DNA of 64,000 nt from Runella rosea (GCF_003325355.1 NZ_CP030850.1:4030001-4094000), one strand, 5' to 3'. Numbered from the stretch's first letter, positions 54,787 through 64,000 are shown. Notes: generated from the letters alone by a model not told the origin. Numbers and translations are program-made.

Positions 54787-57240
54787 TTAGTTGAAAGGCG
54801 ATGACTCTGGTCGGTCGGCCCGTCTTAACTTCTTGCGCCAATCCAATTGATATTTCAATTTGATTTCCCCTTTTTCGTCCAAAGCCCTAATGACTAAATT
54901 ATTTCCATTTAAGTTATGCATTATGGTATCATCGTTGCTCCGTTTCAGGTTGCTTAGCGGTACCTGCACCAACAAATCTGTTTTATCTCTAAAACTGTAG
55001 GTGCCTCCCACAAAAAAGGTAAGTACGCTGGATTCCACTTTCATTTGCTCCATGTTTAGCTCTTGCCCCTGAAGAATAAACTGGTTTTTAATGTTCTCAA
55101 AACGCACATTCTCAAAATCTCTTTTTCTGAAAAAGATTCGTTGAATCCGTTGAATCGGCTCAAAATGATTCAATTCACCATTGGAAAGCTCAAATGAAAG
55201 GCGCCCTTTCATGCTCGCGGGCACAAACTTAAATGAAGTCGTCAGTTGACTGCTATAAGTGAAATCAGTGCTGATTTTGCCACTGAGATTACGGTCCGAA
55301 ATAGTGGTCTGGCCAAAATTTTCAAACGCATAAAAAACCTTTTGGACGTCGGCATGATTTACATTTCCCCGCGCATAAAGACGGTGCACTGGACGGTCAA
55401 AATCCTCAATTCCTCCAGTGACTTGAAAATCACCTCCAAAGGCATGCATTTTTACGTTTTCGCATTTTACTGATTTCTCACTGAAATAGATGTGCCCCTT
55501 TACATTTGTAGCTTCAAATTTACGATAATGCACTTTTTTAGCCATCACCACCGCCTTCAATTCAAGCTGTGACGCGATTTTGGCAATTAATTTGGTAAAA
55601 AGTTTATTGTTTTTTCTGGAAATCGTTTTGTTATAGTCCCTAATCCAATCCAAGCCCAAATCTGGCGTAAACAGAGCTATGTATCCATTGACTTTATCGG
55701 ACGAATTGAACGCATAAGGCAACAGCCCCGTCACTTTGCCACTTATTCGAATTTTGTTACGTCGGTGGTTAAAATGCAGGTAGGACAAATCGACCATTTT
55801 TTCATTGAATCGGATAGAACTGTACATACGTGTAAAATTCATTCGCTGGGGGAAATACGTAAAAGCCGCATTTTCAAGTTTGGCATTCCCGTCCAACTTC
55901 CCGTTCAATTCATTGGTTTTTTCGTTAAAAATAGGGTTCATTTTGCCCGTATAACAATAGCTAATAAGCGCTTTTCCTGAGTTTAATCTAAAGTAAGTTT
56001 CGTCAAATAATGAATTTAATTGAGGCAAATCTGCTTTGAAGTTACCTTCCATGGATAGAAAGGGCGTCTCAAAATCAGTGACCGTAAAAAATGTATTCAG
56101 CGGGATATTCCCATACAACTGGCCCGTTACATGCTTGGCAATCAGGCGGGAGTTTTGGTCACTTGCCGGCAGCGCAGGGTTGGCCTGATTGGTAAAATGC
56201 GCCGTTGCTACTACGTTTAGGATAGCGCCCATCGGGCTTTCATAATTAAATGTTTTGGTCTGGAAATCAATTGACACCATCGGGTTTTCCCGTTGAAACA
56301 AGGGTGCATCCAACCGAACGGTAGCAGTTACGACGGGCAAAATATTAAACCGACTGATTGTATCGGCTAGCCGTTTAGGGATAATCGCCAGGGCCCGTGT
56401 CGCGTGAATCGTATCGGTCTTAATTTCAAGGTGAGCGTGGCCCTGAGGCGCAAAATCAAAGCTGCCTTTCAACTCAAACGTATCGTCATAGACTTTGACT
56501 TTGGAAGGAAAAATGCGCAAAAAGGACGTTTGAGAGCTGAACGTCATGTTCATATCCAATTCGGTGGGTTTATGGCTCAGAAACGCACCCCGTTTTTTAT
56601 TGAACGCCATTTCATCAAAATAGACTTTCCCTTTCAACTCCAGTTCCCAAAGCGTATCCCTCCGGTTGACGTAATTGGTCAAATCTTCTGCTTTTAAGGC
56701 AATGTGTTGGTCTTTGCGGATATTTTCCAAAGAGAATAACACGTTTTTGAAACACACATCCTTTAAATTTCCAATCACTTTATTGAGAGATGCAGGGTCT
56801 GTTTTTTTGGCAACAGACAAGCTATCTCGTGGACGAAAAACGCTGAGGTTACTGTATCCTTCTTTATCGACAAGAATATTGATTTTACCTTCTTTCAAAC
56901 AAACTGATTTAATCTGAAATTCTTTTTTAAACAGACTTTTCATATCTACTTGAATCGTAAATTGCTGAATAAAAAGAAGTTCTGTACGATGGCTGGTATA
57001 AGCCGTATCTTGTAAATGAACGTCAAAAAGTGAGAAAGAAAAGCCAATGCCGTTAGCAAAAGGAGTAAAACCAAAATCACGAGCCGTCAGCCGACCATTA
57101 ATATTTTGATTTGCCTCTTTTAGAATGTACTGAAAAGCATCATCACGGTATTGGTAGGCCCAAGTCAACAGACCTCCCACTAGAACCGCTAACGCGCCAA
57201 TTAGGGAAAGGATTATTTGAGTTGTTTTGGAAAAAGACAT
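54787..57240 (-). CDS. AsmA-like envelope protein
   Basis: 817 aa, started at the ATG at 57240 (MSFSKTTQIILSLIGALAVL), which gives one N-terminal membrane anchor; the frame extends upstream without a better start. The rest is a long periplasmic repeat-rich beta structure with recurring strands, such as SMEGNFKADLPQLNSLFDET and ELKGKVYFDEMAFNKKRGAF. The C-terminal 250 residues have the AsmA_2-like pattern (LSGKISTDFTYSSQLTTSFK). AsmA/TamB relatives are thought to move phospholipids between membranes. No partner gene is visible. Confidence 0.82.
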   Translation of the reverse strand: MSFSKTTQIILSLIGALAVLVGGLLTWAYQYRDDAFQYILKEANQNINGRLTARDFGFTPFANGIGFSFSLFDVHLQDTAYTSHRTELLFIQQFTIQVDMKSLFKKEFQIKSVCLKEGKINILVDKEGYSNLSVFRPRDSLSVAKKTDPASLNKVIGNLKDVCFKNVLFSLENIRKDQHIALKAEDLTNYVNRRDTLWELELKGKVYFDEMAFNKKRGAFLSHKPTELDMNMTFSSQTSFLRIFPSKVKVYDDTFELKGSFDFAPQGHAHLEIKTDTIHATRALAIIPKRLADTISRFNILPVVTATVRLDAPLFQRENPMVSIDFQTKTFNYESPMGAILNVVATAHFTNQANPALPASDQNSRLIAKHVTGQLYGNIPLNTFFTVTDFETPFLSMEGNFKADLPQLNSLFDETYFRLNSGKALISYCYTGKMNPIFNEKTNELNGKLDGNAKLENAAFTYFPQRMNFTRMYSSIRFNEKMVDLSYLHFNHRRNKIRISGKVTGLLPYAFNSSDKVNGYIALFTPDLGLDWIRDYNKTISRKNNKLFTKLIAKIASQLELKAVVMAKKVHYRKFEATNVKGHIYFSEKSVKCENVKMHAFGGDFQVTGGIEDFDRPVHRLYARGNVNHADVQKVFYAFENFGQTTISDRNLSGKISTDFTYSSQLTTSFKFVPASMKGRLSFELSNGELNHFEPIQRIQRIFFRKRDFENVRFENIKNQFILQGQELNMEQMKVESSVLTFFVGGTYSFRDKTDLLVQVPLSNLKRSNDDTIMHNLNGNNLVIRALDEKGEIKLKYQLDWRKKLRRADRPESSPFN

Positions 57241-57344
57241 ACTTGAAATCGAAAAATAGCAAACTATTAAACGAAAATTAAAAATATTGAGACAGAGCAC
57301 TTTACAAACTAAAAATGGTCACTTTGTGCCAAATTCATTTTTAC

Positions 57345-57378
57345 ATAAAAGTAATACTACAATATACATTACTTTTAT
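57345..57378. promoter_or_regulatory. 11-bp inverted repeat upstream of the aldo/keto reductase gene
   Basis: ATAAAAGTAAT (57345-57355) and ATTACTTTTAT (57368-57378) form a perfect inverted repeat with a 12-nt centre, 25 nt before the aldo/keto reductase ATG. The decamer TTACATAAAA also occurs twice in the same orientation (57341-57350 and 57378-57387). The arrangement suggests a regulator binding site; the regulator is not nearby. Confidence 0.5.
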
Positions 57379-57402
57379 TACATAAAATATCATACCAACA
57401 CG

Positions 57403-58374
57403 ATGCAATATAGAAGATTTGGAAGAACTGATTGGCAGGTAAGCGAAATCGGCTACGGAATGTGGGGACTGGCAGGGTGGACTGGCTCCGAAGAAAATGA
57501 GTACAATGAGGCGTTGAATCGCTCTGTCGAACTAGGCTGTAACTTCTTTGACACCGCTTGGGGATACGGTGCCGGGCAAAGCGAACGAACCCTCGGCGAA
57601 CTAGTAAAACGTCACCCAGATCAACGCCTGTACTTGGCTACCAAAATCCCACCCAAAAACTTTAAATGGCCATCCAAAGCGGAATATCCGCTGGAAGAAT
57701 GCTTTCCAGCCTCACATATTATTGAGTATACCGAAAAAAGCCTTCGGAATCTCGGCGTCGAAACCATTGATTTACAACAGTTTCACGTATGGGAAGACCA
57801 TTGGGCGCAGCACGAAGAATGGCAAAAAGCGATTGAGCAACTCACCCGCGACGGAAAAGTACTGCACTGGGGCATCAGCGTAAATCGCTGGGAACCCGAT
57901 AATGTACTGAACACGCTCAAAACAGGGCTTATTTCGTCGGTGCAAGTCATTTATAATATTTTTGACCAAGCGCCAGAAGACAATCTATTTCCGTTATGCC
58001 GCGAGTTGGACGTGGCCGTGATTGCCCGCGTGCCATTTGATGAAGGTACGCTCACTGGAACAATGACCAAAGAAACCACGTTCCCATCGAACGATTGGCG
58101 GGCCACGTATTTTGTACCCGAAAATCTCAATTCTAGCGTTGACCACGCCGAGGCGCTACGTCCGCTAATTCCATCTGGCATGACCATGCCAGAAATGGCG
58201 CTGCGGTTTATTTTAAGTAATCCCGACGTGGCAACCACCATTCCAGGAATGCGCAAACTCCGTAACGTAGAAGCCAATATGGCCTCTTCTGACGGGACGG
58301 AATTAGAGGCAAAATTGTTGGAAAACCTCAAAAGCCACCGCTGGGATCGCGTACCGACTAGCTGGAGTCAATAG
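57403..58374 (+). CDS. Aldo/keto reductase
   Basis: 323-aa NADPH-dependent reductase with a TIM-barrel fold. The catalytic tetrad is complete: D50 and Y55 in FFDTAWGYG, K81 in LATKI and H128 in LQQFHVW. The NADPH-binding tail includes ATTIPGMRKLRNVEANMAS. The N-terminal GRTDWQVSEIGYGMWGL is typical of the AKR5/11-like bacterial group. The substrate is unknown. It stands alone, with a palindrome upstream and a strong terminator downstream. Confidence 0.9.
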   Translation: MQYRRFGRTDWQVSEIGYGMWGLAGWTGSEENEYNEALNRSVELGCNFFDTAWGYGAGQSERTLGELVKRHPDQRLYLATKIPPKNFKWPSKAEYPLEECFPASHIIEYTEKSLRNLGVETIDLQQFHVWEDHWAQHEEWQKAIEQLTRDGKVLHWGISVNRWEPDNVLNTLKTGLISSVQVIYNIFDQAPEDNLFPLCRELDVAVIARVPFDEGTLTGTMTKETTFPSNDWRATYFVPENLNSSVDHAEALRPLIPSGMTMPEMALRFILSNPDVATTIPGMRKLRNVEANMASSDGTELEAKLLENLKSHRWDRVPTSWSQ

Positions 58375-58388
58375 AAGCATAACCATAA

Positions 58389-58425
58389 AAAATGCCGAAG
58401 GAGTTATTTATGCCTTCGGCATTTT
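58389..58425. terminator. Bidirectional terminator
   Basis: AAAATGCCGAAGG (58389-58401) and CCTTCGGCATTTT (58413-58425) pair perfectly over 13 bp around an 11-nt loop. It ends the aldo/keto reductase transcript, and can also end the convergent DUF2254 gene whose stop codon is just to its right. Confidence 0.85.
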
Positions 58426-58429
58426 ATTT

Positions 58430-59812
58430 TCAAAACCGCGCTTCTTCCCGACTCGAATCTAAGTCTTTCAGATAGCGCTTATATACCGCCACTTTCTTTT
58501 GAATCCTTTCTTCTTTGGCATTCAGCTCCTCGATTCGTTTAATGACGGCCTCATAAAATTCCGTCAAATGATCCCGAAGACTGTTTCGGTGTTCGCATCT
58601 GGCAAAGGAGCCCGCGTACCTTGTTGCTGAATCTGTGGTTATGGTATGAAGGTACTGTAGCTCCAAATCATCAACTTGATGGGCTATTACCAAAAGCCTA
58701 TCAGAGGTAGGCATAAAGGGCACCAAATTGGTAATGGTCTTGATAATGTGCCTTACAACGATGTAATCCTCTCTTCCCCAAAAATAAATTTGATCGAAGG
58801 CCAAATCCACGAGTTGTTCGAAATTAAATTCCCGAATAAAAATATTCTTTTCGGCCAACAGTTTTGCTTCTTTCGAGACCGTTTCGCTCAACGCCGCTTT
58901 TTCGATGATTGTTCCTAGATAATCAAGGCAGTTTAGGGCAGTAGTTGGGTCATTGACGGCTGGTGAGATGGCTTTAATGGCTATATCGACCAATTGCCTG
59001 ATTCCGAAGGGAATATCTTGTTTATAACTGCGAAATTTATCTACCACAAAACAAGCCGCCATTTCTTCTTCTAAGTCCTTAAAAAGGTTTTTTTTCTCAG
59101 AAGGGCACTTTATTTCGGCTAAAATTCCTCCCTGAATCACAAAACTGCCAATATGCGGACGCACCTCCATTTTGATATGACGGTCATCGGGAAAAATTTG
59201 GGCTAACTTTTGATACCGCAAAGAATCCAAGTACCCGCTGATGGGTGACCTAATCCGAATCACCGTTTCTGTTTCAGGCAGGGGCGGCAGTGCATCGTAC
59301 AATTCGTCGATTTCTCGAACGGTTCGAAGGGCAATGTTATGCGTAATACTGGATGCGTTGATGTTGCCAATAATATGGTGAATGAATAACGGGAACACCA
59401 TTATAATCAGGTAAAAGCTACCTACAATCCCGAATTTGGGATAAATCAAGGCCGCATCTGACCACCCAAAATATTGTAAACCCATCAAGTACGCTACACA
59501 CGCCAGAAATGACCACAGAAAAAAGCGGCTGAATTGATCATATTCAAAAAAAGACCGTATGATACGCGGTGAAAACTGAACCGAAGCCAATTGCAGTGCC
59601 ACAAATACAAACGAGAAAGTAGTCACTACAATTGTGGTTAAAATGCCAGCCAGAGCCGTCAAAAACCCATCTAAAAGCACTCCCACCTCCCCCGGTCGCC
59701 AAGCGTGGAGACCAAGCGTCAAAAAAGCAGTAATCAGGTAAGAAGTCAAAACCAACCACAGCCAATTTGACTTGATTCGTTCATGAAATTGATAAATGCG
59801 GCGAAAAAACAT
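58430..59812 (-). CDS. DUF2254 family membrane protein
   Basis: 460 aa, started at the ATG at 59812; the longer frame upstream has a less likely basic/hydrophobic extension. Four membrane helices lie within residues 10-150 (WLWLVLTSYLITAFLTLGLH and LTALAGILTTIVVTTFSFVF are the clearest), and the rest is cytoplasmic. Conserved stretches are ASVQFSPRIIRSFFEYD and, further on, QLVDIAIKAISPAVNDPTTA, which is typical of DUF2254. The function is not known. It follows a convergent terminator and lies upstream of nothing on its own strand within 90 nt. Confidence 0.85.
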   Translation of the reverse strand: MFFRRIYQFHERIKSNWLWLVLTSYLITAFLTLGLHAWRPGEVGVLLDGFLTALAGILTTIVVTTFSFVFVALQLASVQFSPRIIRSFFEYDQFSRFFLWSFLACVAYLMGLQYFGWSDAALIYPKFGIVGSFYLIIMVFPLFIHHIIGNINASSITHNIALRTVREIDELYDALPPLPETETVIRIRSPISGYLDSLRYQKLAQIFPDDRHIKMEVRPHIGSFVIQGGILAEIKCPSEKKNLFKDLEEEMAACFVVDKFRSYKQDIPFGIRQLVDIAIKAISPAVNDPTTALNCLDYLGTIIEKAALSETVSKEAKLLAEKNIFIREFNFEQLVDLAFDQIYFWGREDYIVVRHIIKTITNLVPFMPTSDRLLVIAHQVDDLELQYLHTITTDSATRYAGSFARCEHRNSLRDHLTEFYEAVIKRIEELNAKEERIQKKVAVYKRYLKDLDSSREEARF

Positions 59813-59901
59813 ACGATTAAGAAAAACAACAACTCCAAGGTTGAAGCGTACGACAAAATGAAATCGGGTCAAAATTAGGCGATTATCAGCATTTTCCTAA
59901 T

Positions 59902-60801
59902 TCACTTTTTACCTTTCCAACTTATCAGAAATACCCCCACAAGCACCAGCAATGTTCCGAAAATCTGAAGGGCTGTAATTTGTTCATCTAAAATAGTGGT
60001 AGCCAGAAAAATTGTAAAAATGGGGCCAATGCTGGCAATAATAGACGCATTTCCTGCCCCTACCCGCTTGATTCCCTCCGCCAACGCAAACGTGGGCAGT
60101 ACCGTAACCACGATGGCCATCGTGATTCCAATCCAATAGACCTGCGGCGGATAGTGCCAAATATCGAGGCCGTTGACAGCATAACAATGTAAAATGGTAG
60201 GAATGGTGGCGGCAATCATGGCGTAGCTCGTAAATTTCTGTGAGCCTACTTTTGGAATAATTTTATCGCCCCCCACCAAATAAAAGGCGTATACCAACCC
60301 GCTCAACGTAACCCAAAAAGCACCTAAAATGAGGTTTTTCTGCTGCCCTGGCTCAATGTTTTGCAGGAATGCCAACAAAATCCCAAAGTAGGTTAAGCCC
60401 AAGGCCACCATTTGCAATTTGGTTACACGTTTTTTTCTAAAAATGGCGTTAATAACCAATACAAACGTAGGATACGTAAACAAGAGGATTCGTTCTAACC
60501 CCGCACTGATGTAATTAAACGCCAAAAAATTAAAATAACTTGAAAAATAATACCCCGTAATTCCTAAACCTGCCACCCACAACCAATCTTTTAGGGTAAA
60601 CCGAATATTGGTTTCTTGGGCGGTAAGGCGAAAGGCAAAAAACGCATAAATAGGGAACGAAAGCCCCATCCTGAGTGTCAAAAGTGAAATGGTATCTATC
60701 TCATAACGATACGCCAATTTGATAAATATTCCTTTGAGTGCAAAGCAAAAAGCCGCTACAAAAACCATTGCGGCCCCCAACCAATAGTATGTTTTAGACA
60801 T
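59902..60801 (-). CDS. EamA-family (DMT superfamily) transporter
   Basis: 299 aa, ten predicted membrane helices in two EamA repeats, for example KTYYWLGAAMVFVAAFCFAL at the start and IIASIGPIFTIFLATTILDE in the second half. It exports or imports a small metabolite; the substrate cannot be deduced. It ends with a Lys-rich tail. Its start codon lies at the edge of the -33 region of the divergent thiolase promoter, so expression of the two may be linked by position only. Confidence 0.9.
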   Translation of the reverse strand: MSKTYYWLGAAMVFVAAFCFALKGIFIKLAYRYEIDTISLLTLRMGLSFPIYAFFAFRLTAQETNIRFTLKDWLWVAGLGITGYYFSSYFNFLAFNYISAGLERILLFTYPTFVLVINAIFRKKRVTKLQMVALGLTYFGILLAFLQNIEPGQQKNLILGAFWVTLSGLVYAFYLVGGDKIIPKVGSQKFTSYAMIAATIPTILHCYAVNGLDIWHYPPQVYWIGITMAIVVTVLPTFALAEGIKRVGAGNASIIASIGPIFTIFLATTILDEQITALQIFGTLLVLVGVFLISWKGKK

Positions 60802-60802
60802 A

Positions 60803-60831
60803 TTGACTAAACTGAAAAACCTTTACCTTTG
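60803..60831 (+). promoter_or_regulatory. Thiolase gene promoter
   Basis: TTG (60803-60805) and TACCTTTG (60824-60831) are separated by 18 nt, a good match to the Bacteroidota consensus. Its left end abuts the start codon of the divergent transporter gene. The thiolase ATG lies 68 nt beyond the -7 element. Confidence 0.6.
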
Positions 60832-60898
60832 GTTCTTGCTTTTCAAAAAAATCAGGCATGAATACTCATTCCAAAATCACTTCAACTCATCAACGCTA

Positions 60899-62083
60899 AT
60901 GCAATCCGTCTACATTGTTTCGGCCGTTAGAACACCTATTGGTAGCTTCGGTGGCACATTATCAAGTCTTTCAGCTACGAATTTAGGCGCGGCAGCCATT
61001 CGCGGCGCGCTGTCTTCGCTTTCCCTCGACCCACAACTGGTAGAAGCCGTTTACATGGGCAACGTGGTATCCGCCAATCTTGGGCAGGCTCCCGCGCGTC
61101 AAGCGGCTATTTTAGGAGGCCTCAGCAAATACGCTACCTGCACAACCGTGAATAAAGTATGCGCTTCTGGCATGAAGTCCGTGATGATGGGCGCACAGGA
61201 TATTTTCCTAGGTCAAGCCGACGTGGTGGTTGCAGGTGGTATGGAAAGCATGTCAAACGCTCCTTTTTATCTCGACAAAGCCCGTTTTGGCGGCTATGGC
61301 TACGGCAACGGCACTTTTATTGATGGACTGGCCAAGGATGGTTTGGTTGATGCTTACGGCGGCATGGCCATGGGTGTATGCGCCGACGCTACCGCCGTCA
61401 AATACGGTTTCACGCGAGAGGAGCAGGATGCCTTTAGCATCGCTTCCTATCAACGCAGCGCTGAAGCATGGCAGGCGGGCTACTTTGATAAAGAAGTGAT
61501 TTCGGTCGAAGTCCCTCAGCGCAAAGGGGATGCCATCGTTGTGGAACAAGATGAAGAATACAAAAACGTTAAATTCGATAAAATTCCGACGCTACGGCCC
61601 GCTTTCAATAAAGACGGCACCGTAACGGCGGCGAATTCTTCCACCATCAACGACGGTGCGGCTGCCCTGGTCTTGATGAGCGAGCGAAAAGTAAAAGAAT
61701 TGGGCATTACTCCTTTGGCCCGCATTGTTTCCTTTGCCGATGCCGAGCATGAGCCAGAATGGTTTACAACTGCTCCCACGGTGGCGGCTCCCAAAGCCCT
61801 CAAAAGAGCGGGCCTTACTACCGATCAAATTGATTATTTTGAAGTAAATGAGGCATTTGCGGTAGTGACAATGGCATTTATGAAAGAAATGGGCATCGCG
61901 CATGAAAAAACCAACGTGTTTGGTGGCGCAGTATCGTTAGGCCATCCCCTAGGGTGCTCGGGAGCGCGTATTGTGGTCACCCTGCAAAATGTATTGAATC
62001 AAAAAGGCGGCAAATACGGCCTTGCCGCTATTTGTAACGGCGGCGGCGGCGCATCTGCGATTATTATTGAAAAATTGAATTAA
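60899..62083 (+). CDS. Acetyl-CoA C-acyltransferase (thiolase)
   Basis: 394 aa from the ATG at 60899; the extra upstream residues lie over the promoter. The nucleophile is C88 in KVCASGMKS, the second catalytic set is in GHPLGCSGAR (about 345-356) and NEAFA is present. It either cleaves 3-ketoacyl-CoA in fatty-acid oxidation or condenses two acetyl-CoA; the acetoacetyl-CoA thiolase type is favoured by length and start, but no fatty-acid or PHB gene is nearby. A hairpin lies downstream. Confidence 0.93.
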   Translation: MQSVYIVSAVRTPIGSFGGTLSSLSATNLGAAAIRGALSSLSLDPQLVEAVYMGNVVSANLGQAPARQAAILGGLSKYATCTTVNKVCASGMKSVMMGAQDIFLGQADVVVAGGMESMSNAPFYLDKARFGGYGYGNGTFIDGLAKDGLVDAYGGMAMGVCADATAVKYGFTREEQDAFSIASYQRSAEAWQAGYFDKEVISVEVPQRKGDAIVVEQDEEYKNVKFDKIPTLRPAFNKDGTVTAANSSTINDGAAALVLMSERKVKELGITPLARIVSFADAEHEPEWFTTAPTVAAPKALKRAGLTTDQIDYFEVNEAFAVVTMAFMKEMGIAHEKTNVFGGAVSLGHPLGCSGARIVVTLQNVLNQKGGKYGLAAICNGGGGASAIIIEKLN

Positions 62084-62090
62084 GACATTG

Positions 62091-62129
62091 GATGCTGAAT
62101 TTGGGAAATTTAATCTCATTTTCAGCATC
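62091..62129 (+). terminator. Possible terminator after the thiolase gene
   Basis: GATGCTGAA (62091-62099) pairs with TTCAGCATC (62121-62129) around a 21-nt loop, followed by TTACTATTTTA. The T-run is interrupted, so the evidence is limited. Confidence 0.4.
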
Positions 62130-62143
62130 TTACTATTTTACAG

Positions 62144-62740
62144 GTGAAAAATCGTTATTTTCTCATTTACAAGCCGTTTGGTATGCTTTCCCAGTTTTCG
62201 CGAGAAGGCGACAAAGCTACATTGGCGGATCTTCCCTTTGATTTTTCCAAAGATGTGTACCCCGTCGGTCGGCTAGATGCCGATAGTGAAGGTCTGCTTC
62301 TATTAACAAACGATACTTTTCTCAACAACCGTTTGCTAAATCCAAAATTCAAACATCAGCGTACCTATTTTGTGCAGGTAGACGGACAAATTACAGACAC
62401 CGCCCTTGGGGAGCTTCAAAAAGGGGTAAAAATTTCGATAGACGGCAATCCGCACCAAACGCTTCCCGCAAAGGTTGAATTATTGGTCAACGAACCGCCC
62501 CTACCGCCGCGCACTCCACCGATTAGAGTCCGCCAAAGCATTCCGACAAGTTGGATAGCACTTACGCTTCATGAAGGAAAAAACCGCCAAGTTAGGCGGA
62601 TGACCGCAGCCGTGGGGTTTCCTACGCTACGCCTAGTCCGTTGGGCCATTGAAGATATTAAGCTGGGCACAATACAGCCCGCCGAAGTAGTTGAAGTAGA
62701 GAAGGAATGGTTGTTTAAAAAGTTAAAAATCAACAAATAA
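62144..62740 (+). CDS. Pseudouridine synthase (RsuA/RluE type)
   Basis: 198 aa. It starts with GTG at 62144; no ATG upstream in frame is suitable. It has no S4 domain, which fits RluE. The catalytic Asp is D45 in VGRLDADSEGLLLLT, the family motif. LTLHEGKNRQVRRMTAAVG and LRLVRWAIEDIKLG close the fold. It converts a uridine in rRNA, in E. coli U2457 of 23S rRNA, to pseudouridine. No operon partner is obvious; it ends close to the convergent pyrF gene with no clear terminator. Confidence 0.88.
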   Translation: MKNRYFLIYKPFGMLSQFSREGDKATLADLPFDFSKDVYPVGRLDADSEGLLLLTNDTFLNNRLLNPKFKHQRTYFVQVDGQITDTALGELQKGVKISIDGNPHQTLPAKVELLVNEPPLPPRTPPIRVRQSIPTSWIALTLHEGKNRQVRRMTAAVGFPTLRLVRWAIEDIKLGTIQPAEVVEVEKEWLFKKLKINK

Positions 62741-62756
62741 CAACCACTCCATTGTC

Positions 62757-63656
62757 TTATATTATCTTAAACGCTTGCAATTGTTGCTCCATTTCCTGTT
62801 GCATTCGCTTTGCCTCTTCACCTGCCTTTTGGGCAAAATCAATCCCTGAAGACGCATAAATAATGCTCCGCGAAGCATTGACCAATAATCCACATTCTTT
62901 AGTCATGCCGTATTTACATACTTCTTCCAAGCTGCCACCCTGCGCACCTACGCCTGGAATCAACAGAAAATGCTCAGGCGCAAGCTTACGGATTTGTTGC
63001 AACATGGGTGCCTGCGTAGCCCCCACAACATACATAAGGCGGTCATTGCCCCCCCACTGTTGAGATACCCGAATGACCCGCTCAAACAAATATTCGTTTT
63101 CGTTATCCAGCACAACCTGACTGTTGGAAAGCCCAAAATCATCGTCGTCGTTACGGGAAAGCTTGGGGTTCATCATCATGGTTTGAAAATCAACGCTGCC
63201 TTCGTTGGAAGTCAAGGCCAACAAAATCACCCACTTATCTTTAAATTCCAAAAAAGGAATGACCGAATCTCGCCCCATATAAGGTGCTACCGTGATACTA
63301 TCAAACGACATTCCCGAAGAACCTTTATCAAAAAACGCCTGAGCGTAGAGAGAAGAAGTATTGCCGATATCACCACGTTTGGCGTCGGCAATGGTAAAAC
63401 AATCCTTGGGTATGTACCCTAACGTACGCTGCAAACTATTCCAACCTCGGGGCCCAAGGGCTTCATAAAAAGCAATGTTGGGTTTATAGGCTACGGCATA
63501 AGGGGCTGTGGCGTCGATGAGCCGTTTGTTAAACTCAAAAATGGCATCTGGCTCACGGAGAATATGCTTAGGGAGTTTTTTTAAATCAGGATCAAGGCCA
63601 ACACAGAGGAATGATTTTTTTCGTTTTATCTGTTCAATCAGTTGAGTACGATTCAT
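62757..63656 (-). CDS. pyrF: Orotidine 5'-phosphate decarboxylase, type 2
   Basis: Makes UMP, the last step of pyrimidine synthesis. 299 aa is the length of the long (type 2) form. The catalytic motif is [12 protein letters not shown] with D91, K93 and D96. [14 protein letters not shown] at 17-30 and [16 protein letters not shown] are also characteristic, and the phosphate-binding GVGAQGG is near the end. It follows the histidine phosphatase gene (stop at 63659) with a 2-nt gap, so the two are probably one operon. Confidence 0.95.
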   Translation of the reverse strand: MNRTQLIEQIKRKKSFLCVGLDPDLKKLPKHILREPDAIFEFNKRLIDATAPYAVAYKPNIAFYEALGPRGWNSLQRTLGYIPKDCFTIADAKRGDIGNTSSLYAQAFFDKGSSGMSFDSITVAPYMGRDSVIPFLEFKDKWVILLALTSNEGSVDFQTMMMNPKLSRNDDDDFGLSNSQVVLDNENEYLFERVIRVSQQWGGNDRLMYVVGATQAPMLQQIRKLAPEHFLLIPGVGAQGGSLEEVCKYGMTKECGLLVNASRSIIYASSGIDFAQKAGEEAKRMQQEMEQQLQAFKII

Positions 63657-63658
63657 GA

Positions 63659-64000
63659 TTAGAGGGTTTCGAGAGATTGTAAATGAGCAATATCGTTTTC
63701 TTTTTGTAGAGAAAAACTTTTTGAATTGTAATCGTAATGCAACAGATATAAGCCCAAATTAGTGTGTAGAAACTCATCCATCAAGTGCAAAGGCCGATTA
63801 AAAATAGTGGCTAAAAGTACCCTCATTGCCCGGCCATGCATGGCCACCAACACCGTTTTTTCTTCGGGGCGCGCCAGAATCAAGTCAATGACTGGCAACT
63901 GCCTTTTTTGAACATCTTCTGGACTTTCTCCTCCTTCGGCCTGTAAATCAGTTTTTCCCTGCTGCCAACTGGTCACCAGCCAACGATAATAGTCGTTGTC
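63659..64000 (-). CDS. Histidine phosphatase family protein, C-terminal part (cut by window edge)
   Basis: 113 residues are visible; the start lies beyond the right edge, since the frame is open to 64000. The visible part has [20 protein letters not shown] with the typical GES element and [12 protein letters not shown] with the second catalytic His. The first catalytic RHG motif should be in the missing part. It may be a phosphoglycerate mutase-like or nucleoside/alpha-ribazole phosphatase. It overlaps no other gene and precedes pyrF closely. Confidence 0.85.
   Translation of the reverse strand, partial: DNDYYRWLVTSWQQGKTDLQAEGGESPEDVQKRQLPVIDLILARPEEKTVLVAMHGRAMRVLLATIFNRPLHLMDEFLHTNLGLYLLHYDYNSKSFSLQKENDIAHLQSLETL

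Overview
The window reads as a chromosome segment of a Gram-negative Bacteroidota, most likely order Cytophagales (Runella/Spirosoma-like; this placement is inference). The signs are Bacteroidota promoters (TTTG or TTG, about 16-20 nt, then TAnnTTTG) in front of several genes, the absence of obvious Shine-Dalgarno sites, an atpD-atpC pair away from the other ATP synthase genes, lysyl-tRNA synthetase with a long C-terminal extension, and many OmpA-type, TonB-dependent and AsmA-like envelope proteins. I see no rRNA, tRNA, CRISPR array, transposase or prophage.

Layout. 1-6.8 kb: mostly minus strand; a clipped secreted protein, mtgA, hemW, an OmpA-family protein, a decaying PadR-linked gene next to a fragment of a paralogue, the PadR regulator, a DUF4143-type ATPase with a palindrome upstream, and an SPFH-RHH pair. 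7-24.4 kb: housekeeping and signalling; lysS, a flavodoxin-type reductase, cysteine desulfurase, a YheT-like hydrolase, an FMN reductase, an ECF sigma factor with a probable anti-sigma/beta-barrel fusion, a polyferredoxin, atpDC, an EEP hydrolase, a histidine kinase, hemA and a DmpA-type peptidase. 24.6-32.7 kb: an Ig-fold secreted protein, a beta-propeller/blue-copper protein, mdh, a YgiB/YgiC-like pair and two small uncharacterised genes. 32.8-37.7 kb: a MacAB-TolC-like export operon whose TolC gene carries an in-frame palindromic repeat. 37.9-50.9 kb: a glycosyltransferase and then a metal-efflux island (His-rich protein, CzcC-, CzcB- and CzcA-like proteins, TonB-dependent receptor, NicO-like membrane protein, Zn/Cd-type P-ATPase, DUF1801). 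51-64 kb: a PorE-like OmpA lipoprotein, PiT phosphate transporter, AsmA-like protein, aldo/keto reductase, DUF2254 protein, EamA transporter, thiolase, pseudouridine synthase, pyrF and a clipped histidine phosphatase.

How the genes work together. The metal island is the clearest multi-gene system. It offers export in two steps: the P-type ATPase moves metal from cytoplasm to periplasm, and the CzcCBA pump moves it out across the outer membrane. Its adaptor is unusual because it looks like two secreted precursors joined in one frame, each beginning its mature part with the same AQHDHDH sequence. The MacAB-TolC-like operon is a second efflux route and includes a small, apparently cytosolic protein. 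The sigma factor and its neighbour form a possible envelope-spanning signalling pair.

The genome is tightly packed. Convergent genes abut or overlap at their stop codons (9842-9845, 20400/20401), and one hairpin contains both stop codons (23266-23288). Three types of dispersed palindromic repeat are visible (30445-30508, 36912-37014, 50943-50970). I found no single system that is certainly undescribed. The strongest leads are the adaptor fusion, the in-frame palindrome in TolC, and the anti-sigma/beta-barrel fusion.
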